A stretch of 64,000 bases of DNA from Terrabacter sp. Root181 (GTDB lineage Bacteria > Actinomycetota > Actinomycetes > Actinomycetales > Dermatophilaceae). The position numbers were made by a program, and so were the translations under genes. The notes beneath the pieces are model-generated. The model had not been told where the DNA came from, did not search any database, and was given only the letters and a program-made list of their open reading frames with translations. Location: positions 264,273-328,272 of the forward strand of contig NZ_LMHU01000001.1 in assembly GCF_001428505.1 (NCBI RefSeq), in the 5' to 3' direction. The first letter of the stretch is position 1. Each line of letters starts with the position of its first letter. Below are positions 17,252-23,937 of this stretch, one piece after another.

Positions 17252-18787
17252 TCAGCTGACGGCGTCGAGGGCGTCGACGACACCCTCACCGAAGTAGCTG
17301 TTGTCCTCGACCGGGCCGACGCAGACCGGGCCGCCGGTCGTGGTGCCGCACGCCTTGTCGTCGGCCTGCGAGCGCAGCTTCTCGACCATCTGCGCGGGCG
17401 TCCACGTCGGGTGGACCGACTTCATCAGCGCGAGCACGCCGGCGACGTGCGGCGACGCCATCGACGTGCCGCTCTTGGTGCCGTAGCCGTTGTTGGCGAC
17501 GACCGTCGACAGGATCGTCGAGCCGGGGGCGGCGACGTCGATCGTGCCGAGGCCGCGGTTGCTGAACGATGAGAGTCGGCTGTCCATCGTGCCGGCCGGG
17601 AAGCGCTGCATCGAGCTCACCGTCACGACGCCGTCGAGCTCGGTCGGGATGTCCTCGCACCCGCTGTTGAGGGTGCGCGTCACGAAGCCCGACGCCGGCT
17701 GGTCGTCGGGGCTCGTCGTGTCCTTGAAGGACGACTTGTCCGACAGGTCGTGCGCCGAGTTGCCGGCGGCGGCCGCGTGGACGACACCCTGCTCCGTCGA
17801 CCAGGTCACGGCGCGGCGCACGGCCTCCTTGGCGGCGTACTGGTCGGGCTGGTCCTCGCAGTAGAACTCGAACGGGTCGACGTAGTAGCTGTTGTTCGTC
17901 ACGTCCATGTGCTTCAGGCCGGCCCAGATGAACCCGCACACGGCGTACTCCGGGTAGATGAACCCGGCGTCGTTGACGACCTTGACGGCAGCCATCCGCA
18001 CGTTCGGGGCGACGCCGACGATGCCGACCCCGTTGCGCGCCGCGGCGATCGTGCCGGCCACGTGGGTGCCGTGGTCGCTCGTCGTCGGGTTCCAGCCGGT
18101 GGCCGAGAGGTCGGGCCGGCCGGCGTCGGTGCAGTTGACCGAGTCGGCGACGTCGATGTTGGCGGCGAGGTCGGGGTGGTCGGGGTCGATGCCGCTGTCG
18201 AGGACGCCGACGAGGACGTCGCGGGAGCCGTCGGTGATCGCGTGGGCCTGGTCGGCCTTGATCATCCGCATGTCCCACTGCTCGGTCTCGCGCGGGTCGG
18301 TGGCGTCGGCCGGCGTCGCGTCGGACTCGAGGTCGCCGTTGAAGGCCTTCTTCGCGCCCTGCATGTAGCCGGACGCGCCACGGCCCCAGGACGCCCCCGC
18401 GACCTCGGGCGTGCCCTCGGAGACGGCGACGGTGCGGGTCGCGCCGACGGACTCGACGGCGTTGCCGCCCATGGCGACGACGTCGGCGCGGAAGGTCGAG
18501 ACCTTCGAGTGCGCGATGACGACGCCGATCTGCGGCCACGACTGGACGACGACGCCGCCCGCCGCCTTGACCGCGGTCTCGACGAGGCGCGTCTGGCCGG
18601 GGCCCACGATGCGGGCGTTGACGACGTAGCTCATGAGCCGGTCGTCGGGGGTGCTGATGGTGACGGGCGTCGAGACCGGTTCGGCATCGGTCGAGGCGAC
18701 GGCGACGCCACCGATCGCTGCGGTGGAGGCGAGGGCGAGCGACGCGACGGCGACGATGCCGCGTCTGGTCAGGCTGGGGTGGCGCAT
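17252..18787 (-). CDS. secreted subtilisin-like serine protease (S8)
   Basis: 511 aa from the ATG at 18787 with GGGAG upstream. The signal peptide is about residues 1-32 (RRGIVAVASLALASTAAIGG). An inhibitor-like propeptide follows, then the S8 domain with Asp197 (GVLDSGID), His239 (DHGTHVAGT), oxyanion Asn343 (AAAAGNSAHD) and Ser442 (GTSMASPHVAG). It is exported and probably cuts extracellular proteins or peptides. No anchoring domain is present at the C-terminus. Monocistronic, ending at the shared hairpin terminator. Confidence 0.9.
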   Translation of the reverse strand: MRHPSLTRRGIVAVASLALASTAAIGGVAVASTDAEPVSTPVTISTPDDRLMSYVVNARIVGPGQTRLVETAVKAAGGVVVQSWPQIGVVIAHSKVSTFRADVVAMGGNAVESVGATRTVAVSEGTPEVAGASWGRGASGYMQGAKKAFNGDLESDATPADATDPRETEQWDMRMIKADQAHAITDGSRDVLVGVLDSGIDPDHPDLAANIDVADSVNCTDAGRPDLSATGWNPTTSDHGTHVAGTIAAARNGVGIVGVAPNVRMAAVKVVNDAGFIYPEYAVCGFIWAGLKHMDVTNNSYYVDPFEFYCEDQPDQYAAKEAVRRAVTWSTEQGVVHAAAAGNSAHDLSDKSSFKDTTSPDDQPASGFVTRTLNSGCEDIPTELDGVVTVSSMQRFPAGTMDSRLSSFSNRGLGTIDVAAPGSTILSTVVANNGYGTKSGTSMASPHVAGVLALMKSVHPTWTPAQMVEKLRSQADDKACGTTTGGPVCVGPVEDNSYFGEGVVDALDAVS

Positions 18788-18908
18788 GTGGTGAGCTCCC
18801 GTGGTGTGAGGGACGGTGCCGGCGCCCGGATCGGGCGCACCACCACATCCTCGGACCGAACTCGCGGGTGCGCGCGCCGAGATTGGCACCAGGTGCCGCC
18901 GTGCCGGC

Positions 18909-19703
18909 TCAGCTCGGCCCGGCGGGGTGGGTCAGCGGGGCGAGGGCGATGAGGAGCACGAGCGAGGCGAGCGGGCTCAGGCTCCACGGGAGCAGCATGA
19001 TCGCGGCCGCGAGGGACGCGAGCGCGAGCGACCCGACGGGCAGGAGCCCCTCGACCGCCAGGGCCACGAGCACCACCGCGAGGGCCACGGCGGTCAGGAC
19101 CGCGCCGCCGGACGAGAGCGCCGACGGGACCGCGTAGCCGAGCAGCCCCGTGACGTGACCGAGCCAGACCGCGCCGGTCGCGCCGGCGCCGAACGCCGCG
19201 AGCAGCGAGGTGGGCACCGCGAGCGGGAGGTGGCGCAGCCGGGCGCCGAGACTCGTCGTCAGCCAGGCGAAGCCGACGACCGACAGGACGAGGAGCACGC
19301 CGGCGGCCACCGACAGGGCGCCCTGGTCGCGCGCGGCGGCGACCCCGCCGAGACCGCCCAGACCCCGGAGGCCGTCGAGGTTGTCGAGGCCGTCGACCCA
19401 GTCGACGATGCCGTAGGTGAAGAGCAGGAGCGGTGCGAGCAGCGCCAGCAGCGGCGTGCGGTCCGTCGTCGTCCGGGTTCCCGTGGAGGCCGCATGCGTG
19501 GACACCCACGCGGACGCCGGCGCCGTCGCCGGCGCCGACGCCGTCGCCGACGTGGCGAGCGGTGAGTCGGCCCGGAGGTCGATGGTGGCGGCGGAGGCGG
19601 AACGGCTGGCTTGCGCCCTTGGCGGCGTGACGGCATACGCAGGCGGTGTGTGGGCGCTCGAAGGGCCGGTGGGGCGGGCCGGGGAGAGCGTGCTCGGCGT
19701 CAT
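18909..19703 (-). CDS. multi-pass membrane protein, unknown function
   Basis: 264 aa from the ATG at 19703 (MTPSTLSPARPTGPSSAHTP). A Ser/Thr/Ala/Pro-rich cytoplasmic N-terminus of about 85 residues precedes six or seven hydrophobic segments, beginning LLALLAPLLLFTYGIVDWVD. A short Leu/Gly repeat (GLDNLDGLRGLGGLGG) lies in the first loop. I recognise no family. It is divergent from the split PPGWP-family gene; the 200-bp gap contains TTGACC at about 19824, a possible -35 box for the plus-strand gene. Confidence 0.6.
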   Translation of the reverse strand: MTPSTLSPARPTGPSSAHTPPAYAVTPPRAQASRSASAATIDLRADSPLATSATASAPATAPASAWVSTHAASTGTRTTTDRTPLLALLAPLLLFTYGIVDWVDGLDNLDGLRGLGGLGGVAAARDQGALSVAAGVLLVLSVVGFAWLTTSLGARLRHLPLAVPTSLLAAFGAGATGAVWLGHVTGLLGYAVPSALSSGGAVLTAVALAVVLVALAVEGLLPVGSLALASLAAAIMLLPWSLSPLASLVLLIALAPLTHPAGPS

Positions 19704-19906
19704 GTGTCCCAGCGTGGCCGTCGGCGGTGACGGTGCCCATCGGGGTCGACCCCGAGACGTCCCCGAACGGTCCCTGAGAGCGGTCGTGTCCAAGGGGTTG
19801 CCTATTTGTCCATTTCGAAGACTTTGACCACCTTTGGGTCGTACCGTGCGACTGTGGGGCCGAGGTCAGGGTCGGCCCCGTCGAGGCTCTGGTCAAAGGG
19901 GTAGAC

Positions 19907-20284
19907 ATGTCGGTGCGCTTCAACGCTCCTCCGGGATGGCCGGTTCCGTCGTCGTCGTGGGCTCCCGGTGACGACTGGATGCCGGACCCCGGCTGGCCGA
20001 CGCCGCCCCGCGGCTGGACGTTCTGGATCGTCGACCGGCGAGCGCTGGGCGCCCCGGGCGAGGCCGGCACGCCGCGCTTCGGCACGCCACGGCGCACGAC
20101 CGCCGCCACCTACCGCGCCTACGGCACCGACCGTGGGAGCTGGCTCGCCGGGCTGCGCGCCCGGGCCGCGGCCGACGCCCTCACGACCGCTCCCGGCGTT
20201 GCCGTCGAGCCGGCGCGGGCCGTGGCGGACAGCTCGTGGGAGCTCGACGGCCTCCTGACGTCTGCAGGCCGGCTGGACCTCTGA
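19907..20284 (+). CDS. PPGWP-family protein, N-terminal part of a split gene
   Basis: 125 codons. The N-terminus FNAPPGWPVPSSSW and WMPDPGWPTPPRGWTFW is a Trp/Pro-rich module that recurs almost identically at the start of the gene at 26170 (FNPPPGWPTPPATW...WPEPPADWTFW). The frame stops with TGA at 20282-20284, and the next gene opens at 20286 in the +1 frame. Skipping one T (CTC-T-GAG) would join both into one 508-aa protein matching the layout of the 26170 gene. Either a frameshift mutation split the gene, or two coupled proteins are made. Function unknown. Confidence 0.6.
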   Translation: MSVRFNAPPGWPVPSSSWAPGDDWMPDPGWPTPPRGWTFWIVDRRALGAPGEAGTPRFGTPRRTTAATYRAYGTDRGSWLAGLRARAAADALTTAPGVAVEPARAVADSSWELDGLLTSAGRLDL

Positions 20285-20285
20285 G

Positions 20286-21434
20286 GTGGACCTGACGCTC
20301 AGGGTCGCACCCGAGGTGCGACTCGGCTCCGCCACGTCCGGGCTGCGCGCCTTCCTCGACGACATCGCCGGTACGCGCGTGGGCACCGGCGTCGGAGCGC
20401 GCACGTCGGCGTCGACGGGAGGCGACCGGGGCTCCGACCGGGGCTCCGACCGTGGCTCCGACCGAGGCTCCGACCGAGGCTCCGACGGGACCGCGACGCT
20501 GGCAGAGCTCGAGGTGCGCGCGCGCCTGGCCCAGGAGTCGGGTGACCTGAACGCCCTGCGGTCGATCGAGGAGGCTCTCGGAGCGCTCCACCTCGAGAAC
20601 CATCCACCCCGCCGACGCCCCGAGCCGCCGGCGGCGGCCGCCATCTCCGCCAAGGAGCGGAGCCTGCTCGAGCGCAAGGCCTTCCACGCTGCACTGCCGC
20701 AGGTGTCGGTCTTCAAGCGCGCCGCGCGCGCCAAGGCCAAGGCGATCGCCGAGACCCAGGCGGACGGTTTCAGTCGCGCCCTCGACCTCGCGCACGTCGT
20801 CGTCTCCCAGCACCGCGCCGCCGCCCTCGACGACCAGTGGAACCACCTCGCCGGACACGATCGCTGCGCCGTCATCGCCGAGCTCGATGCCGACTTCGCC
20901 GCGGCCGAGTGCGGCTGCACGTGCGTCGACGCCGGCTGGGACGCAGAGACCTCACGGGGCTACGTCACGATCGTGGGCCGCTACCCCTCACTCGACATCG
21001 TGGCCGAGCGAGGACCGGGGGTCTCGTCGAGCGGACGCCGGATGCTGCGTCGCCGCCCGCGCTCCGAGCGCAATGCGCTCTATCTCAGCGGGCTCGCGTC
21101 GTTCGCCCTGGCCACGGCCCGGCGGTCGATCAGTGTCGCCGTCGCCGCCGACGACATCCACCTCGTCATCGTCCGGCCGACCGAGGCCGGCCACGGGCTC
21201 GAACCGATCTACGTCGGCAGCCTGAGCCGGGAGGCCGTCACGCTGCGTCCGGCGCTCGCCGACCCGCTGCCGCTGCTGCTCGGGTCCGCGGCTCGGCCCA
21301 TGCAGTTCGACGGTCCCGCCCACGATCTCGTGGCCGCGGCCCCGGAGGCCGACGTCATGGGCATCGTGCAGATGTGCGTCGACGCGCTCGGCGACGAGGA
21401 GCTCGACGGGCTGCTGGAGACCGGCCACGCCTGA
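20286..21434 (+). CDS. PPGWP-family protein, C-terminal part (paralogue of the 26.2-28.0 kb gene)
   Basis: 382 codons from a GTG one base after the preceding stop. A DRGS tandem repeat (about residues 47-66) is followed by a helical region and a conserved C-terminal domain: GYVTIVGRYPSLDIVAERGP, SERNALYLSGLASFALATAR, DDIHLVIVRPTEAGHGLEPI and YVGSLSREAV. The same blocks occur in the paralogue (AYVTVLVRFATIGIVAEEGR, WERNGVYAAGLASVVLAAAK, DDVNVVVVRPTRNGRGVEPV, YVGRLDREDA). No catalytic motif was recognised and no membrane segment is present. Probably cytoplasmic; the role is unknown. Confidence 0.6.
   Translation: MDLTLRVAPEVRLGSATSGLRAFLDDIAGTRVGTGVGARTSASTGGDRGSDRGSDRGSDRGSDRGSDGTATLAELEVRARLAQESGDLNALRSIEEALGALHLENHPPRRRPEPPAAAAISAKERSLLERKAFHAALPQVSVFKRAARAKAKAIAETQADGFSRALDLAHVVVSQHRAAALDDQWNHLAGHDRCAVIAELDADFAAAECGCTCVDAGWDAETSRGYVTIVGRYPSLDIVAERGPGVSSSGRRMLRRRPRSERNALYLSGLASFALATARRSISVAVAADDIHLVIVRPTEAGHGLEPIYVGSLSREAVTLRPALADPLPLLLGSAARPMQFDGPAHDLVAAAPEADVMGIVQMCVDALGDEELDGLLETGHA
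20424..20483 (+). repeat. five 12-bp in-frame tandem repeats (DRGS)
   Basis: Five copies of GACCGNGGCTCC encode (Asp-Arg-Gly-Ser)x5 inside the PPGWP-family gene. Copy number can change without altering the frame. Confidence 0.9.
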
Positions 21435-21442
21435 ACGTCGGT

Positions 21443-21562
21443 GGCCCCTCGACGGTCGCGAGGGGGCCGAACGTGGCCCTTCGACGGTTGGGAGGGGGCC
21501 GAACGTGGCCCTTCGACGGTTGGGAGGGGGCCGAACGTGGCCTCTCGACGGTTGAGGGGCGG
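21443..21562. repeat. 32-bp tandem repeat array of four hairpins
   Basis: Three complete units (21443-21474, 21475-21506, 21507-21538) and a partial fourth (to 21562). Each contains GGCCC(C/T)TC, then GACGGT and a complementary GAGGGGGCC, so each unit folds into a stem-loop. The array fills the gap between the convergent genes ending at 21434 and 21595 and looks like a multiplied terminator. Confidence 0.8.
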
Positions 21563-21594
21563 GGTCGGGTGTGGTGGGTCAGGTGGGTGGGGGG

Positions 21595-22392
21595 TCAGGA
21601 GGGGAGGGTGCAGGCGGCGGACTGGCCCTGGGGGGCGACGGCCTGGTAGCCGGGCAGGGTCGCCAGACCCTTCTGCCACAGCGCCCGCCACGCAGCCTCC
21701 GCCGCAGCCGGGGTCATGCCGCCGGCCTTGAAGTGGGACTGGTCCTTGAGGTGGGTCTCCCACGGGGCGATGGCGACGCGGGCCTGGGCCAGCACGCCGC
21801 CCACGGCCTTCAGTGAGGCCGCGCAGCGGCGAATCGCGTCCGCATCGACCCCGGTCGCCCCGGCGGCGACCGCGCAGGCGTCCTTGGAGGCGGCCAGGGC
21901 CCTGTCGGCGGCGCGGAAGGCGACGATGTTGTCGGCGGCCTTCTCCGTCGTCGCGGGCCAGGCAGCCTTGGCCTCGGCCAGGGTGAGCTTCCCGGCCTGG
22001 AGGTCGTTCATGATCTTGAGGTGCCGGTCCCACTGCGAGAGCGAGCGGTAGGCGTCGGCGCGCGCCGCTGACTGCAGGGCCCACTTCGCCCGGCACGACG
22101 CGACGGCCTTGACGATCGGGTCGACCTCCGGCGTCTCGGTGGCCCCCGTGGTCTCCGACGGCGTGGTCGACGGGGTCGTGCTGGGGGCGGGCGTCGTCGT
22201 CAGAGGGGCTGCGACGCCGGGTATCGCGCTCGGCGAGCCGGTCGGCTCGGCCGACGTGAACAGTCCCTTGCCGAACCACACGGCGGCGCCCAGCACGACC
22301 ACGGCGAGCACGCCGATGAGGACGGGGAGGATCCCCCGTCGACCCCGCTGCTGCTCCTTGATCGCCCGACGCGTCTGCGGTTGCTGACCCAT
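21595..22392 (-). CDS. membrane-anchored protein of unknown function
   Basis: 265 aa from the ATG at 22392 (MGQQPQTRRAIKEQQRGRRG). One membrane segment (ILPVLIGVLAVVVLGAAVWF, about residues 21-40) is followed by a Thr/Pro/Ser-rich linker and an extracytoplasmic helical domain. This domain holds two related halves, each with W-x(2)-HLK (WDRHLKIMNDLQAGKLTLAE and WETHLKDQSHFKAGGMTPAA) followed by AWPAT/AWRAL, so it arose by internal duplication. Four cysteines could form disulfides. I recognise no family. Divergent from the HTH-membrane gene. Confidence 0.6.
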   Translation of the reverse strand: MGQQPQTRRAIKEQQRGRRGILPVLIGVLAVVVLGAAVWFGKGLFTSAEPTGSPSAIPGVAAPLTTTPAPSTTPSTTPSETTGATETPEVDPIVKAVASCRAKWALQSAARADAYRSLSQWDRHLKIMNDLQAGKLTLAEAKAAWPATTEKAADNIVAFRAADRALAASKDACAVAAGATGVDADAIRRCAASLKAVGGVLAQARVAIAPWETHLKDQSHFKAGGMTPAAAEAAWRALWQKGLATLPGYQAVAPQGQSAACTLPS

Positions 22393-22665
22393 CCCATCCC
22401 CTACTCGGCCGCCGGTCGCGCGGATGCCCCGGCCCCCACCGGCACTTGCGACCTCGCTTGCACGATAACGCGCTACCCGTGCGTACCCGAACCGAAACCC
22501 CTTGTGATCTGGTCGAATACGGCATATCAACCCCGCGGCAGCCGTAGCGGCGGCGCTGCCCGAGGGGTGGCCAGGGGTGATGCCGCGACAGGGTTCGGCG
22601 CTATCCTCCGAGCGAATCCTGTTGTGTCATGGTTCATCCGGTGGTGCTCGGGGAGTGGAGCGGGG

Positions 22666-23805
22666 GTGGTGGTCGTGACCGTGCTTCCCCCCGGCGAGGG
22701 TCAGGATGCACCCGGTCCGCGTGTCCAGAGTTCGAAACGTCACTACGACAGTGTATTTCGGGCAAATGCCGTCGAACGGGCCAAAGCGCCCGACGCGCGG
22801 CTCTCCGTCGTGGCCACGGACCTCGGGGTCAGCGCCAGCACGCTCCGGCGATGGGTCAAGGCGCACGACGGTGCGACCCCCGCGTCCCCCGCATCCCCCG
22901 CGTCGTCCGACTCTCCGGGCGCACTGACGACGCCCCTCCCGGCGGCGTCGCCGGACGTGCCGGCCCCGCCCGACGTGCCCTTCGCGCCGGTCCCGTCCGT
23001 CCCGCCGCCCGACCCGGCCGCTCCGATCGTCGCCGGGCGCCCGTCGCCGAGCTCGGGCGCCGCCGGGACCGCGGCCTCGGTGACCGCACCCTCGGGGACC
23101 GCGCGGCACGAGGACTCGCACGTCATCGCCATGCTCGACGCGATCCTCGAGATGTTCCCCGGCCCCGGCGCGTTTCCCGCGGGCCACGAGCTCGACGTCC
23201 CCGGTCCGCGTGAGCAGCGCGACGCCGCCGCCCCGGCCGACCGGATCCCGCTGCACCCGGGCGACGACATCTTCCCGGCCCTGTCGAGGCTGCTGCCGGT
23301 CTACCGCTTCCCGATCATCCTGGGCGCCCTGCTCGCCGCCATCGTCTTGTCGCGGGCGGTGCCCGCCGACTACGCCCTGCGCCCCGCGGTCCTCTCCCTC
23401 CACGTCCTCGCGCTCGTCGTCTCGTTCGGGGCCGTCCTCGTCATCGACTGGCACGGGCTGCTCTGGCTCGCCGGACGTCGCGGCCTGACCGAGTCGACGC
23501 GGCTCGCGGCCGGCGCCGGTCCTCTCATCTGGGGCGGCCTCGCCGGGCTCATCGTGTCCGGGGCGCTGCTCCACCCGAACCTCACGTCACCGCTGACGGT
23601 CACCAAGCTCGTCCTCGTGCTCGCCGTCGCCTGGAACGGCGCAGCCATGTCCGCGCTCCGTCGCCGCATGGCCCAGCTGCCGGCGTACGTCACGCCCGGC
23701 AACCTGCCCCGCCGCGACTGGCGCCTCATGATGACCGCCACCGTCGTGTCCCAGGTCGGGTGGTGGGGCGCCATCCTCATCGGCTTCGTCAACTCGTCGA
23801 CATGA
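22666..23805 (+). CDS. HTH-transmembrane fusion protein
   Basis: About 379 aa; several GTG codons (22666, 22669, 22675, 22681) could be the start, with GGAGTGGAGCGGG upstream favouring the first. Residues about 25-70 (RHYDSVFRANAVERAKAPDA, RLSVVATDLGVSASTLRRWV) form a helix-turn-helix like that of IS3-type transposase OrfA. A long Pro/Ala/Ser linker follows, then five hydrophobic segments (from FPIILGALLAAIVLSRAVPA to VGWWGAILIGFV) with histidines (LSLHVLALVV, VLIDWHGLLWLAG) that could bind haem or copper. Its stop TGA begins the mini-ORF relay into the CopD-CtaG gene, so the two probably work together. Confidence 0.6.
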   Translation: MVVVTVLPPGEGQDAPGPRVQSSKRHYDSVFRANAVERAKAPDARLSVVATDLGVSASTLRRWVKAHDGATPASPASPASSDSPGALTTPLPAASPDVPAPPDVPFAPVPSVPPPDPAAPIVAGRPSPSSGAAGTAASVTAPSGTARHEDSHVIAMLDAILEMFPGPGAFPAGHELDVPGPREQRDAAAPADRIPLHPGDDIFPALSRLLPVYRFPIILGALLAAIVLSRAVPADYALRPAVLSLHVLALVVSFGAVLVIDWHGLLWLAGRRGLTESTRLAAGAGPLIWGGLAGLIVSGALLHPNLTSPLTVTKLVLVLAVAWNGAAMSALRRRMAQLPAYVTPGNLPRRDWRLMMTATVVSQVGWWGAILIGFVNSST

Positions 23806-23937
23806 GCATCCACGTGCACGACCTGAGCAGGCCGACATGAGCAGGCCGACATGAGCAGGCCGACATGAGCAGGCCGACATGAGCTGGCCGACATGAGCAG
23901 CCCGACATGAGCAGCCCGACATGAGCATCCCGACATG
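23802..23937 (+). repeat. 14-bp tandem repeat forming a chain of ATGA-overlapping mini-ORFs
   Basis: Between the stop of the HTH-membrane gene (TGA 23803-23805) and the start of the CopD-CtaG gene (ATG 23935) lie units of ATGAGCAGGCCGAC with ATGs at 23837, 23851, 23865, 23879, 23893, 23907, 23921 and 23935, exactly 14 bp apart; a CTG-starting copy is at 23823. From each ATG the frame reads MSRPT, MSWPT, MSSPT or MSIPT and stops at a TGA that overlaps the next ATG. The first mini-ORF (23802) is 12 codons. Eight mini-ORFs thus link the two genes by successive ATGA junctions. Confidence 0.85.

Noticed and set aside
21443-21562. Possible CRISPR-like array
   Set aside because: Units of 32 bp are contiguous and nearly identical over their full length, with no variable spacers; each forms a hairpin.
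23823-23937. Possible CRISPR-like array
   Set aside because: The 14-bp units are directly contiguous without spacers and carry overlapping start/stop codons, so it is a tandem repeat, not a CRISPR.
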